A stretch of 64,000 nucleotides of DNA from Streptococcus mutans (GTDB taxonomy: Bacteria; Bacillota; Bacilli; Lactobacillales; Streptococcaceae), in NCBI RefSeq assembly GCF_006739205.1, contig NZ_AP019720.1, positions 1,178,001 through 1,242,000 on the forward strand. Direction: 5' to 3'. Under the pieces are notes generated by a model. It was not told the DNA's origin. It did no database searches and saw nothing but the letters and a program-made list of their open reading frames with translations. How positions within the stretch are numbered: the first letter of the stretch is position 1; each line of letters starts with the position of its first letter. Shown here one piece after another: positions 17,202 through 26,218 of the stretch. The translations under genes were made by a program, and so were the position numbers.

Positions 17202-19070
17202 TTATTTCTCCAGTTCGCTCAAGTATTCATAACGCTCATATTTTTCAAGGAGCTGCTCATTGGCAGTATCTAAATCACGCTGCAAACCAGCCAGCTGACC
17301 ATAATCTGAAGCATGTTCCTGCATGGTCGCCTCAATGTTTTCGATTCTTTCCTCTAAAGCTGTTATATCATCTTCAATCGTCGCCCATTCTTGCTTTTCA
17401 AAATAAGACATGCGTTTACGCTCTGACTTTTCTTTCTCAACCTTTGCTGCTTCTTTTTTGACTACCATGGCAGAACTGTCTTTTTCAAACGCTTTCTCAT
17501 CTAAATAATCGGTATAATTGCCAAAAAATTCACGGATAGCATTATGTTCAAAAGCGAGGATTTTATTGGCTACTTTGTCTAAAAAATAACGGTCATGACT
17601 AACCGTAATGACAGGACCAGAAAAATCCTGCAAGAAACTCTCAAGAACTGTCAAAGTTGCAATATCAAGGTCGTTGGTCGGCTCATCTAAGAGCAAGACA
17701 TTGGGCTTTTCAATTAGGATTTTGAGTAAATAAAGACGTTTCTTCTCACCGCCTGACAACTTAGAAATAAGTGTTCCGTGTGTCGAGCGCGGGAAGAGAA
17801 ATTGCTCTAAGAGACTAGTCACACTGCTTATCCCAACAGCTGTTGTAACCTCATCTGCCACTTCCTGCAAATAGTTAATCACACGCTTGTTTTCGTCCAT
17901 ATCATTGATTTGCTGGGAGAAATAGCCAATACGAACCGTCTCACCAATATCCAGCTTTCCAGAATTTGGCTGCAAGTCGCCATTCATTAAATGTAAAAGA
18001 GTTGATTTTCCAACCCCATTTTCGCCAACAATGCCAATTCGGTCTTTGTTTTGAATGAGTAAATTAAAATGTGTCAAAATCGTTTTATCGGGATAAGCAA
18101 AGTCTACCTGTTCAAAATTGATAACCTTTTTTCCGATACGACTGGTTTGAAAATTAATTTCAAGATCAGAAGAAGTATCCATACCAGATAAGTCTGATTT
18201 TAAATTCTTAAAACGATTGATACGCGCTTCTTGTTTTGTCGCACGCGCCTGTGGCTGCCTACGCATCCAAGCCAGTTCTTGTTTGTAGAGCTGCTTTTTC
18301 TTATGTAAAGCTGCCGCGTCGCGTTCATCCTGTTCTGCACGCAGGCGCACATAATCTTGATAATTGCCCTGATATTCAATCAAATGCGCCCTATCCAATT
18401 CAAAAATACGGCTGGCAATACTGTCCAAGAAATAGCGATCATGCGTAATAAAAAGAACCGTTTTTTTGCTGTTTTTTAAAAAATTAGCCAGCCAAGCAAT
18501 GGTATCAATATCAAGGTGATTGGTCGGCTCATCCAGCAAAAGCAAGTCTGCATCATTTAGTAAAACCTGAGCTAATTGCACGCGCCGCTTCAAGCCGCCT
18601 GACAGGTTACCAACCTTTTGCGATAAATCAGAAATCCCTAATTTAGACAAAACAGTTTTGACTTCACTTTCAATAGACCAGACATCTAGAGCATCCATTT
18701 CTGCCATAACCTTTTCCAATTGCTCCTGATTAGCTTCATCATAATTGGCCATGAACGATTCATAAGTGTGAATGAGCTGCATTTCCCGCAAATCTGATGA
18801 CAAGACTGTATCAAGAATTGTCTTCGTCTCATTAAAAACAGGTTCTTGCGTTAGATAAGCCATCTTATAGTCGTTTTTAGCAGAAAAAGGTGAGTTGTCG
18901 CCATCAAATCCTAATCTACCAGAGATAACATCAAGAAGAGTGGTCTTTCCAGTCCCATTGACACCAATGATTCCAATACGATCCTTATCATGGATAATAA
19001 AAGAAATATTCTGAAAGACAGTCTTATCGCTAACTGTTTTGCTTAACCGTTCAACAATAAAATCACTCAT
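17202..19070 (-). CDS. ABC-F ATPase, Uup-like
   Basis: A 622-residue soluble protein with two ATP-binding domains and no membrane helices. Walker A motifs are GVNGTGKTT and GENGVGKST, signatures LSGGLKRR and LSGGEKKR, Walker B segments LLLLDEPTNHLD and VLLLDEPTNDLD. An arm-linker lies between them. From about residue 530 a charged C-terminal coiled coil (EKQEWATIEDDITALEERI) marks the Uup subgroup of ABC-F, which act on ribosomes or nucleic-acid structures. No antibiotic-resistance role is implied. The gene is last in the DUF1149-degV-dapB-cca operon, 2 bases after cca. Confidence 0.9.
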   Translation of the reverse strand: MSDFIVERLSKTVSDKTVFQNISFIIHDKDRIGIIGVNGTGKTTLLDVISGRLGFDGDNSPFSAKNDYKMAYLTQEPVFNETKTILDTVLSSDLREMQLIHTYESFMANYDEANQEQLEKVMAEMDALDVWSIESEVKTVLSKLGISDLSQKVGNLSGGLKRRVQLAQVLLNDADLLLLDEPTNHLDIDTIAWLANFLKNSKKTVLFITHDRYFLDSIASRIFELDRAHLIEYQGNYQDYVRLRAEQDERDAAALHKKKQLYKQELAWMRRQPQARATKQEARINRFKNLKSDLSGMDTSSDLEINFQTSRIGKKVINFEQVDFAYPDKTILTHFNLLIQNKDRIGIVGENGVGKSTLLHLMNGDLQPNSGKLDIGETVRIGYFSQQINDMDENKRVINYLQEVADEVTTAVGISSVTSLLEQFLFPRSTHGTLISKLSGGEKKRLYLLKILIEKPNVLLLDEPTNDLDIATLTVLESFLQDFSGPVITVSHDRYFLDKVANKILAFEHNAIREFFGNYTDYLDEKAFEKDSSAMVVKKEAAKVEKEKSERKRMSYFEKQEWATIEDDITALEERIENIEATMQEHASDYGQLAGLQRDLDTANEQLLEKYERYEYLSELEK

Positions 19071-19072
19071 TC

Positions 19073-20278
19073 TTAGTCGATTTCCTTTCTGACAAAATCC
19101 AAAATTGCTTGTCGTTCATTGGCTAAATTTCCAGCAACAATAAAACTTTCAATTTGGTTCAAGATTTTTCCTAAGTCTGGTCCTGGTTTCAAATCAAAGG
19201 CCGCCATCAAATCGCCACCCTTAACAACAATTTCATGCTTGTCATGAATGGTTAAAGCTTCATCCAGCTCTTTAATGTGCTCAAAATCAACTGCTAAACC
19301 CTGAGCTTGACGCAATTCTTCAACAAGGGTTAACAAAGTTGCACTATATTGGTAAACATCAGTTTTTTTGATTTGTCTATCCTCGCGCAATCTATAAATA
19401 GCTAGAAGTTTTTCCACCGTTTTTTGAAAATCATTAGAGGTTTTCCAACTTTTTAAGAAAGATCTAGGATTTTCAACATTCAAATACAACAGTACTGCCG
19501 CCCAAGCTTGTTCAGAGGTTGAAAAAGTGAAATCCTCTGGCAAATCCGTCAACAGCTGCTGCCACTTATCCGCAGTACTTTGCAATATAGGCAGATAATC
19601 ATAAGCTTGACTGGCAATTAAACAATTTATCCCCTTACGCCAATAAGGAGCCCGTAAGAGCTTGTCGAACTCAATAAAAGAGCGCTCTACAGAAATTTTT
19701 TCCAGCAAGGGCGCATGTTCTCTCATAGCTATGAACGTTTTTTTCTCAATATCGAAATTTAATTGAGCAGCAAAGCGCAAACCACGCATAATACGCAAGG
19801 CATCTTCATTGAAACGTTCAGCAGCATTGCCGACTGCCCGTAAAATCTTTTGCTCCAAGTCCACTAGACCATTAAATTTATCAATAATATTAGCCTTTTC
19901 ATCAAGCGCAAAAGCATTGATAGTAAAGTCACGCCGTTTGAGATCCTCTTCTAAAGAACGTACAAAAGAGACCTGACTGGGTCTGCGATAATCAACATAA
20001 AGATCTTCGGTACGAAAAGTTGTCACTTCATAGTCATGACCATTCTCTAAAACCAAAACAGTTCCGTGTTCAATGCCAATATCAACCGTCCGAGGAAAAA
20101 TTTTTTTCGTCTCTTCAGGATAAGAACTGCTAGCAATGTCAACATCATGAATAGGATGCCCTAAAAGGACATCACGAACACTGCCGCCAACAAAATAAGC
20201 TTCAAATCCTGCTGCCTTAATTTTCTCTAATACTGGTAAAGCCTCCTGAAATTCAGAAGGCAAATGTTTTAATCTCAT
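19073..20278 (-). CDS. cca: CCA tRNA nucleotidyltransferase
   Basis: Adds or repairs the 3' CCA end of tRNA from CTP and ATP without a template. The 401-residue protein has the class II nucleotidyltransferase start: [13 protein letters not shown] (residues 28-40) followed by HDVDIASS with the catalytic aspartates at 45 and 47. [10 protein letters not shown] and the [14 protein letters not shown] helix of the neck domain follow. Its ATG overlaps the dapB stop as ATGA, showing coupled translation. Confidence 0.95.
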   Translation of the reverse strand: MRLKHLPSEFQEALPVLEKIKAAGFEAYFVGGSVRDVLLGHPIHDVDIASSSYPEETKKIFPRTVDIGIEHGTVLVLENGHDYEVTTFRTEDLYVDYRRPSQVSFVRSLEEDLKRRDFTINAFALDEKANIIDKFNGLVDLEQKILRAVGNAAERFNEDALRIMRGLRFAAQLNFDIEKKTFIAMREHAPLLEKISVERSFIEFDKLLRAPYWRKGINCLIASQAYDYLPILQSTADKWQQLLTDLPEDFTFSTSEQAWAAVLLYLNVENPRSFLKSWKTSNDFQKTVEKLLAIYRLREDRQIKKTDVYQYSATLLTLVEELRQAQGLAVDFEHIKELDEALTIHDKHEIVVKGGDLMAAFDLKPGPDLGKILNQIESFIVAGNLANERQAILDFVRKEID

Positions 20279-21042
20279 AGTAAATGTTCCAAACCATAAA
20301 CGAGCTGCTCTCGCTGTACCACTTCTTTGATTCCTAAATTAACACCACTCATAAAAGAAATCCGATCATAAGAATCATGACGCAGCGTCAAACCTTCTCC
20401 TTGGGCACCAAAGATGACCTCTTGGTGAGCAACAAGCCCCGGCAAACGAACACTATGAATTCTAAAACCATCAAATTCAGCACCGCGTGCACCAACTAGC
20501 GTTTCTTCTTCATCTGCTGCCCCCTGTTTTTTATAAGCACGTGCTTCTCGAATAAGCTCAGCTGTTTTAACTGCTGTTCCGCTTGGAGCATCTTTTTTCT
20601 TATCATGATGCAATTCAATGATTTCAAGATCAGGGAAATACTTAGAAGCCTTAGCAGCAAATTCCATCAGCAAAACAGCTCCAATAGCAAAATTTGGTGC
20701 AATCAAACCGCCCAATTTTTTATCAGCAGACAAAGTCATTAAATCTGCAATCTGCTCTTGCGTAAAACCTGTTGTTCCCACAACTGGACGAAAACCATTT
20801 TCAAGGGCAAAATGTGTATTTTCATAAGCGACTTTAGGGATAGTAAAATCAACCCAAACCTCAGCATCAAGGCCAACAAGGTCACTCTTATCCGTAAAGA
20901 CAGGCACTCCATCAATTTCTTTTTCAGCTGCAAAAGGATCCAAAAGTGCTGCCAATTCAAGCTCGCTATCATTTTTAATCATATCAACAGCTGTTGACCC
21001 CATTCTGCCTTTAAAACCTGCAACAATAACTTTAATACTCAT
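20275..21042 (-). CDS. dapB: 4-hydroxy-tetrahydrodipicolinate reductase
   Basis: DapB carries out the second committed step of lysine and cell-wall precursor synthesis with NAD(P)H. At 255 residues it has the usual length. GFKGRMGS (residues 9-16) is the nucleotide-binding loop, GTTGF lies near 89-93 and the family signature [15 protein letters not shown] is at 143-157, with the catalytic His145/146 and Lys. Overlaps cca by 4 bases and follows degV by 11 bases. Confidence 0.96.
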   Translation of the reverse strand: MSIKVIVAGFKGRMGSTAVDMIKNDSELELAALLDPFAAEKEIDGVPVFTDKSDLVGLDAEVWVDFTIPKVAYENTHFALENGFRPVVGTTGFTQEQIADLMTLSADKKLGGLIAPNFAIGAVLLMEFAAKASKYFPDLEIIELHHDKKKDAPSGTAVKTAELIREARAYKKQGAADEEETLVGARGAEFDGFRIHSVRLPGLVAHQEVIFGAQGEGLTLRHDSYDRISFMSGVNLGIKEVVQREQLVYGLEHLL

Positions 21043-21053
21043 TTCCTATCTCC

Positions 21054-21899
21054 TTAAATAATTGGTATAGCACCAAGTGCAATAGCTCCCTCACCCAGAT
21101 GGGTTGCAATAACACCATTGAAAGGAACAATGGCAAGATTCTTTGTATAACCATGATCAACTAAACGCTTCTGCAAATCTTCTGCCTTACCTCTAGCATT
21201 GGCATGAATAATATAGACCATATAAGACCCATCAGCAGTAACCTCATCTATAATAGAGATTAAACGCTTAATCGCTTTTTTCTCAGTTCTAACTTTCTCA
21301 AAAACTTCAATCCTGCCATCCGTAAAATAAAGGATAGGTTTGATACTCAAAAGATTACCTAAGAGAGCCGAACCATTTGACAAACGGCCGCCTTTAACCA
21401 GATGATTCAGATCGTCAACCATAATAAAAGCATTGGTTTTATCAATCATCACTTGAAGATTGACCAAAATCTGCTCAAAAGCTATTTCTTCCCTGCCCCA
21501 CTTCAAAGCCTCCATTACCATTAATCCCATAGGACTGGAAGTAATTTTAGTATCAGGAAAGGCAATTTCAAGCTTATCATGTTCAGCAATTAGATATTGA
21601 ATATTTTGGTGAAATCCCGAAATGCCACCAGACAGAAAAAGACCGATAACATGGGTATAGGCTTCTTCTTCCAAGTTGGTCAATAAATCATCTAACTCAG
21701 CCAAATTAGGCTGGCTCGTCTTGGGTAATTCCTTGGAAGCAGCCATCTTAGTATAGAATTCATCAAGAGATAGATTTTTACCTTCAATATATGTCTTTCC
21801 ATCAATAGTAATATCAATATCAAGGATAAAAAGATCTTCTCTTTGAACAAAGTCTTGAGGAAGGTAGACTGATGAATCAGTAATTACAGCTAATTTCAT
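21054..21899 (-). CDS. DegV-family fatty-acid-binding protein
   Basis: A 281-residue DegV protein. It begins with the family motif ITDSSVYLP and contains the central KTSQPN motif (residues about 79-84) that contacts the bound fatty acid, plus [11 protein letters not shown]. In Firmicutes such proteins (FakB) deliver exogenous fatty acids to the kinase FakA; not every DegV protein does so, and FakA is not in this window. Second gene of a five-gene operon, 5 bases after the DUF1149 gene. Confidence 0.88.
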   Translation of the reverse strand: MKLAVITDSSVYLPQDFVQREDLFILDIDITIDGKTYIEGKNLSLDEFYTKMAASKELPKTSQPNLAELDDLLTNLEEEAYTHVIGLFLSGGISGFHQNIQYLIAEHDKLEIAFPDTKITSSPMGLMVMEALKWGREEIAFEQILVNLQVMIDKTNAFIMVDDLNHLVKGGRLSNGSALLGNLLSIKPILYFTDGRIEVFEKVRTEKKAIKRLISIIDEVTADGSYMVYIIHANARGKAEDLQKRLVDHGYTKNLAIVPFNGVIATHLGEGAIALGAIPII

Positions 21900-21904
21900 C
21901 TTTT

Positions 21905-22279
21905 TTAGAACTCCAAGCTAACGCCTTCTTTATCAAGCGCAATTTCAGTCACTTCATAGGTCATGCGTTTTAAAATATCAAGCAGAGGCGCCGCTAAAGT
22001 CGCAACTTCCTCTTGTGAAAATTCACTTGGCTGATTAACCAAACGGTCTTTAATCTTAACCATTTGTGAAAGAACACCGCTTAGAACAAACTCATCACGG
22101 ACAATCATGAATTGCAAAACGGCCACAACAGTCGTTTCATTTAACTCTTCATTTTTTTCAACTAATTGAAAAGTCACTTCAACATCTGTTTCAGGTGTCC
22201 CGTTCTCTTTTTCCCATTCTAAATTTCTGGCATCATAATGATATTGGTTAACAAATTCCTTTTGACGTACAATTTCCAT
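21905..22279 (-). CDS. DUF1149 family protein
   Basis: A 124-residue acidic protein beginning [20 protein letters not shown], a start I recognise from the DUF1149 family of streptococci and lactococci. No membrane helix or signal peptide. Beta-strand-rich sequence with [13 protein letters not shown] in the middle recalls SecB-like folds, but that is a guess. AAGGAG precedes the ATG. First gene of the DUF1149-degV-dapB-cca-ABC-F operon, an order I believe is conserved among streptococci. Function unknown. Confidence 0.8.
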   Translation of the reverse strand: MEIVRQKEFVNQYHYDARNLEWEKENGTPETDVEVTFQLVEKNEELNETTVVAVLQFMIVRDEFVLSGVLSQMVKIKDRLVNQPSEFSQEEVATLAAPLLDILKRMTYEVTEIALDKEGVSLEF

Positions 22280-22308
22280 TGTTATCTCCTTGTTTTACAT
22301 TACCACTC

Positions 22309-22336
22309 ATTATAGCATAATTAAGTGTAAAGTGAA
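22309..22336 (-). promoter_or_regulatory. Promoter of the DUF1149-degV-dapB-cca operon
   Basis: Minus-strand TATAAT (22309-22314) preceded by TGC, an extended -10, with TTCACT 16 bases upstream (22331-22336). It lies 30 bases before the DUF1149 start. Confidence 0.65.
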
Positions 22337-22387
22337 AGAAGACCCCGCTAGAATTTCTTTAGAAAACCAGCTGTGCAATCTCCTTAA

Positions 22388-23929
22388 TCACCAATCTTCT
22401 TTCTTGCAAATAGTAATAATCATATAAAAAACAAAGAATACTTCCACTATTAATAAAATACAAAAATAAGAAAAACCTGTAAAAATGAGCAAAGCAGCAC
22501 TAACTCCGATGATAAATAGACTAATAAGCGCTGTCACAATGGTTGCAAAGCCCTGTTTAACAACTTCCATTTCATTTTCCCATTGATAATTGGGATGCTG
22601 TAGATTGATATATAAACCTACAAGAGAAATAAAGCAACTATTAACCACTAAAAAGAAAATGGCTTGTCCTGCTATCCAGAGATGCAAGGGAAAAGAATAG
22701 ATGAGACTGACGGAAGCCAGTATCAAGCCCGGCAAAAGCAAGAGCATATTAAGAGAAAACTTAATAAAACTGAGCTGAGCGATGGAAATCGGAAGGGACT
22801 TGATTAGCCAGACTCTCTTTCCTTCTATGGAAAAGCTGCAAGAAGTTGTTGTTGTTAGACTGGAGCAAACAATAAAGACCAGCAAATAAAGTTGCGGTTT
22901 TGCGATGATGATCGTCAGATTAGGCAAAGAGACTCCCTTCATTATATTCAGTCCTTTTACCATGGGGAGAAATCCGATAATAATCAACAAAAACGGAGCA
23001 AGAATGGTATTGCTGACATAGGTAAAAGAAGAAAGATAACGACTAACTTCATTGCGAAAAAGAGCGGTTAGTTTCGATCTTGTCTGTAGACTGTAAGAGT
23101 GCTTCTTCTCATTTTTCCTACTGGCAAGCAAGTCAGATAGATAATCGTATTGTTTTACCAAAAAGAAAAGGACTATTGCTGTTATCATTAGAGTCACAAT
23201 GACTAGAACAAGGATAAAGAAAAGCTGGTCTCGACTGATATTTTCCAAGAGGGAAAAAGGAAGGATAGAAACATGGATAAGTCCCAACTTAGCGTTCCCC
23301 AATCCTGTCTGGACATAACTAAAAATAAGAGGAAAGGCTGTCAGCGAGAAAAGCAAGAGAGATTCTATGAAGGAACTTTTGAGGCTCAGTGACCTCAAAA
23401 GCATTTTAATTAGAATAGCTAAAATCAGCGGGAAAATAAAAGACAAGGCAGGAAGAATCAGAGAAATTAAAAGGACGAGCCCTAGATTAATCAAAGGAAA
23501 AGGAGATAAGAAATATAAAACGATCTGAGTAGGCAGTAAAATGAGAAGGGACAAAGCAAGCCTTAAGATGTATTGAGAGATAAAATTAGCCAACTTAGCC
23601 TGCCAAGACAAAAGAGGAAGGCTAAAGATAAAGTCCCTATCACTGCTTTTTATCAAATTGGAGAAACCCGTCAAGACTGACCAAAAGCTCAGCGTCCAAA
23701 AGAGTAAACCTGTTGCATAAGACATCACTTGAGTAAGTTCCTGCTCCGCTTTCATCTGCAGCGGTAACAAGAGAAAATAGCTCAAAAGCAATAGAAGAGC
23801 TATTGTATAACCACTGATTGTTAGTAAGGCATGAGCTCGGATAGAAGCATCAGAATCTCTTAACTTAGATAACCCCAAGCGATTTTTATACCTGAGAATT
23901 AATAGATAGATTAAATTAGTTTTTGGCAT
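22388..23929 (-). CDS. ABC-2 type permease
   Basis: A 513-residue protein with about twelve membrane helices, read as the permease of the ABC system whose ATPase gene overlaps it by 14 bases upstream. A first block of helices is followed by a cytosolic stretch near SRKNEKKHSYSLQTRSKL, then a second block, with an SIEGKRVWLIKSLPIS segment typical of multi-span ABC-2 permeases. AGGAGG precedes the ATG. The operon is flanked by a TetR gene with matching operators, which suggests efflux induced by a ligand. Substrate unknown. Confidence 0.82.
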   Translation of the reverse strand: MPKTNLIYLLILRYKNRLGLSKLRDSDASIRAHALLTISGYTIALLLLLSYFLLLPLQMKAEQELTQVMSYATGLLFWTLSFWSVLTGFSNLIKSSDRDFIFSLPLLSWQAKLANFISQYILRLALSLLILLPTQIVLYFLSPFPLINLGLVLLISLILPALSFIFPLILAILIKMLLRSLSLKSSFIESLLLFSLTAFPLIFSYVQTGLGNAKLGLIHVSILPFSLLENISRDQLFFILVLVIVTLMITAIVLFFLVKQYDYLSDLLASRKNEKKHSYSLQTRSKLTALFRNEVSRYLSSFTYVSNTILAPFLLIIIGFLPMVKGLNIMKGVSLPNLTIIIAKPQLYLLVFIVCSSLTTTTSCSFSIEGKRVWLIKSLPISIAQLSFIKFSLNMLLLLPGLILASVSLIYSFPLHLWIAGQAIFFLVVNSCFISLVGLYINLQHPNYQWENEMEVVKQGFATIVTALISLFIIGVSAALLIFTGFSYFCILLIVEVFFVFYMIITICKKEDW

Positions 23930-24632
23930 GTGTCACCCTCCTAAAGATAGCACTGAGTGTCTGCTCTTTAGTGACCGAACTCATGCTGTCACTGATTTTA
24001 ACCTGTCCCTTATCAATGAGAACAAGCTTATTGCAAAGTTTTTCAGCTACCTCCAAAACATGGGTTGAATAGATAATAATAGCACCCGCTGCTGCTCTTT
24101 TTCTCAGCTCATTGACTAAAAAATAAGTAGCATTAGGATCCAAGCCAACAAAAGGCTCATCTAAAACAATCAAGGCAGGATTATGCAGAAAAAGAGAAAT
24201 GAGCACCAGACGCTGCTTCATACCATGTGAATAAGTGGAAATCAAACGAGATAGATCCTCCTCCAAATCCAACTCTTTGGCTAAATATTTCACCCTCTTT
24301 ACAAATGACTCTTGCGGTAGGCTATAGATAGAAGCAATGAAATTCAAAAATTCATAGCCTCGTAGATTTTCATAAAGATCAGGATTATCCGGCGCATAGC
24401 CCAAATTCTGCTTAAAAGACTGAGGATTTTTCGAAAGATCAATGCCATCCAATAAAATTTGTCCGCTATCAAAAGCATAAATACCCACAATAGATTTGAG
24501 GGAAGTGGATTTACCTGCTCCATTAGAACCGATAAAAGCACAGATATCTCCTGCTTCCAAAGTCAAATTTAAATCTTGAATGCCTTTATTGGATCCTTTA
24601 TAAATCTTTCTTAAATGATTGATTTCCAACAT
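23916..24632 (-). CDS. ABC transporter ATP-binding protein
   Basis: A 238-residue ATPase. Walker A is GSNGAGKST, the signature is SHGMKQR in place of LSGGQ, Walker B LIVLDEPFVGLD and the H-loop IYSTHVLE. I start it at ATG 24632 with GAAAGGAG just upstream; an in-frame TTG at 24647 lies within that ribosome binding site and is unlikely. Paired with the permease gene. The operator at 24654-24668 lies in its promoter region. Confidence 0.9.
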   Translation of the reverse strand: MLEINHLRKIYKGSNKGIQDLNLTLEAGDICAFIGSNGAGKSTSLKSIVGIYAFDSGQILLDGIDLSKNPQSFKQNLGYAPDNPDLYENLRGYEFLNFIASIYSLPQESFVKRVKYLAKELDLEEDLSRLISTYSHGMKQRLVLISLFLHNPALIVLDEPFVGLDPNATYFLVNELRKRAAAGAIIIYSTHVLEVAEKLCNKLVLIDKGQVKISDSMSSVTKEQTLSAIFRRVTHAKN

Positions 24633-24653
24633 AATATCTCCTTTCAAAGATAA

Positions 24654-24668
24654 CTGACAAAATGTCAG
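24654..24668. promoter_or_regulatory. TetR-type operator at the ABC operon promoter
   Basis: CTGACA-3-TGTCAG, a perfect 15-base palindrome 22 bases upstream of the ATPase start. On the minus strand it fills the spacer between possible TTGTGA and TATCTT boxes. A nearly identical element covers the -35 box of the tetR gene at 25356-25370, so one regulator probably controls both. Confidence 0.8.
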
Positions 24669-24686
24669 TCACAAACCTAAATCAAA

Positions 24687-24702
24687 CCGATGATATCATC
24701 GG
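24687..24702. repeat. Perfect 16-base palindrome after the tetR stop
   Basis: CCGATGATATCATCGG is fully self-complementary and lies 4 bases after the tetR stop. On the minus strand TTTGATTT follows, so it may be a small terminator, or a second regulator site upstream of the ABC operon. Confidence 0.6.
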
Positions 24703-24706
24703 CTAA

Positions 24707-25312
24707 TTAAAATAAATTAACTTGCAAAGTACAATTGAGCAAATGCTCAAAAGTAAACCAATAATCCTCTGCCTTCTTTTTATCCCTGAGGGTTGTCAGC
24801 TCATTAGCGGTGAAGGTATAGGCAGTCATGAGGATACGAGCCAAAGCCTGTGGGTGAGACAGAGCTAAGAGACCTTCTTCATTGCCTTGCTCTAGGATAT
24901 GAGCCAAATAGTCACTTGAGAGATCAATAATCTCATGAGCCAGACGGTCCATTAGATAACGATTTTGTTCTAGATCGACAATCTCTTGTAAGCCTGCATT
25001 CTCCTTAGTATGATCGGTTGATCCAATTTGTGTCGCTTCAAAGAAGGTGCGCAGTTTGTCCTTAGCAGTCAGCTTCTTATCTTGACTAATCTTGGCCAAA
25101 CGCTGGATGACAGGTTGAGAATATTTTTCAATTAAACAGTAGAGAATGTCTTCTTTATTTTTAAAATGATAATAGAGCAGACCACGCGAAATCTTGACTT
25201 TGTCAATAATATCCTGTGTCCTTGTCTCAAGGTAGCCCTTCTCCATAAAAATCTGCAGTGCTGCTTCCATGATTTCTTGTCGGCGAACCTCAGGCGCTTT
25301 AACATCTCGCAT
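24707..25312 (-). CDS. TetR-family regulator of the adjacent ABC transporter
   Basis: A 201-residue one-domain-plus-ligand-pocket repressor. The helix-turn-helix is at the N terminus (TQDIIDKVKISRGLLYYHFKNKEDIL, about residues 32-57). AGGAGG lies 7 bases before ATG 25312; an in-frame TTG 6 bases upstream is too close to that site. Same direction as the ABC genes, which follow after about 75 bases. Identical operators in both promoters argue for autorepression and control of the transporter. Ligand unknown. Confidence 0.9.
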   Translation of the reverse strand: MRDVKAPEVRRQEIMEAALQIFMEKGYLETRTQDIIDKVKISRGLLYYHFKNKEDILYCLIEKYSQPVIQRLAKISQDKKLTAKDKLRTFFEATQIGSTDHTKENAGLQEIVDLEQNRYLMDRLAHEIIDLSSDYLAHILEQGNEEGLLALSHPQALARILMTAYTFTANELTTLRDKKKAEDYWFTFEHLLNCTLQVNLF

Positions 25313-25341
25313 AGACAAGCCTCCTAATTACTTTTATCAGT

Positions 25342-25370
25342 ATTATATAGCGCGACTGACAATTTGTCAA
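25342..25370 (-). promoter_or_regulatory. tetR promoter overlapped by its operator
   Basis: Minus-strand TTGACA (25365-25370) and TATAAT (25342-25347) with a 17-base spacer. CTGACA-3-TGTCAA (25356-25370) covers the -35 box and part of the spacer and matches the operator at 24654-24668. Confidence 0.85.
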
Positions 25371-25385
25371 TTACGAAATTAAAAT

Positions 25386-25412
25386 AAGGAGCACCTCTAA
25401 AAAGTGCTCCTT
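25386..25412 (-). terminator. Terminator between the PAP2 and tetR genes
   Basis: Perfect 9-bp stem AAGGAGCAC (25386-25394) / GTGCTCCTT (25404-25412). On the minus strand ATTTTAATTT follows, so it most likely ends the PAP2 transcript. Confidence 0.75.
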
Positions 25413-25474
25413 ACTTCAAATTTTAATCCCACATTTTTCAACTAATTCTTTAAAATTTAGTTTGCTAAAATCAC

Positions 25475-26017
25475 TTAAACCAAAAAGAGCAGGCTTCCTG
25501 CTATAAGACCAATGATATAGCCCACTACAACATCTTTGGGGTAATGAACACCGCCTAGAACACGACAAAAGGCTAGTATGGCGGATAAGATTAATAAAAA
25601 GATTCCAGCCCAAGTGGTCACACGTAGAACACAAACACTAATCACCACTGCCGAAAAGACATGACGGCTGGGCATGGACTGTCCCTTAGCGTCCTTAATG
25701 ATTAACGGACTGATCGTCCACCTTTCATAAGGTCTTGGCTGATTTAATATCTTTCTAATTAATGACAATAATATAAAGGATGTTCCCGGAATGAAAACAA
25801 AAGGTATTAAAGCCATCCCATTCTTTCGAGTCCAAAAAAGGTAAAGTAAAAGTATCAGATAAATAAAGGGCATTATTCTGGTTATTAAAGAATTGACTGC
25901 TTTTACAAAATAAAGCCATTTACTTCTTGTTTTGATTGGCTTTGTCAGTTTCTCATAAAACTCTGCATAATTTTTCATCTTATCTCTATGTACCTTCTTA
26001 AAGCACAAATCTTTCAT
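25475..26017 (-). CDS. PAP2-superfamily membrane phosphatase
   Basis: A 180-residue protein with about four to five membrane helices and the three PAP2 motifs: RKILNQPRPYE, PSRH in SMPSRHVFSA, and RVLGGVHYPKDVVVG with the catalytic His and Asp. Family members dephosphorylate lipid phosphates such as undecaprenyl pyrophosphate or phosphatidic acid outside the membrane. Neither ATG 26017 nor the in-frame ATG 25978 has a good ribosome binding site. A TATAAT with TGC extension is at 26062-26067. In another frame the sequence stays open about 21 codons past the stop, which might reflect a late frameshift, but the core is complete. Confidence 0.85.
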   Translation of the reverse strand: MKDLCFKKVHRDKMKNYAEFYEKLTKPIKTRSKWLYFVKAVNSLITRIMPFIYLILLLYLFWTRKNGMALIPFVFIPGTSFILLSLIRKILNQPRPYERWTISPLIIKDAKGQSMPSRHVFSAVVISVCVLRVTTWAGIFLLILSAILAFCRVLGGVHYPKDVVVGYIIGLIAGSLLFLV

Positions 26018-26180
26018 GGGTTTTAGAACTTATTCGTTTTTTGATTGAATCATTTATAGTTATTATAGCATTTCTAAGCTTGTAAGAGAAAAAGTGACTG
26101 TCTCTAAATTAAAAAAAGGGCATTTTAGATTTCCTGATGGTAAGTGATAGGAAAATAATAGCAATGAAAAACAAATAAAA

Positions 26181-26207
26181 ACAGTACCGCTTTTTAAATG
26201 GTACTGT
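26181..26207 (-). terminator. Terminator after the serine hydrolase gene
   Basis: ACAGTACC (26181-26188) and GGTACTGT (26200-26207) form a perfect stem; on the minus strand TTTTTATTTG follows. It lies 11 bases past the stop of the gene ending at 26219. Confidence 0.85.
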
Positions 26208-26218
26208 CCCTTGTCTTT

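Noticed and set aside
25416..25634. Alternative minus-strand frame at the end of the PAP2 gene
   Set aside because: It merely runs past the PAP2 stop in another frame. The PAP2 motifs are complete in the main frame, so a true frameshift is possible but unsupported.
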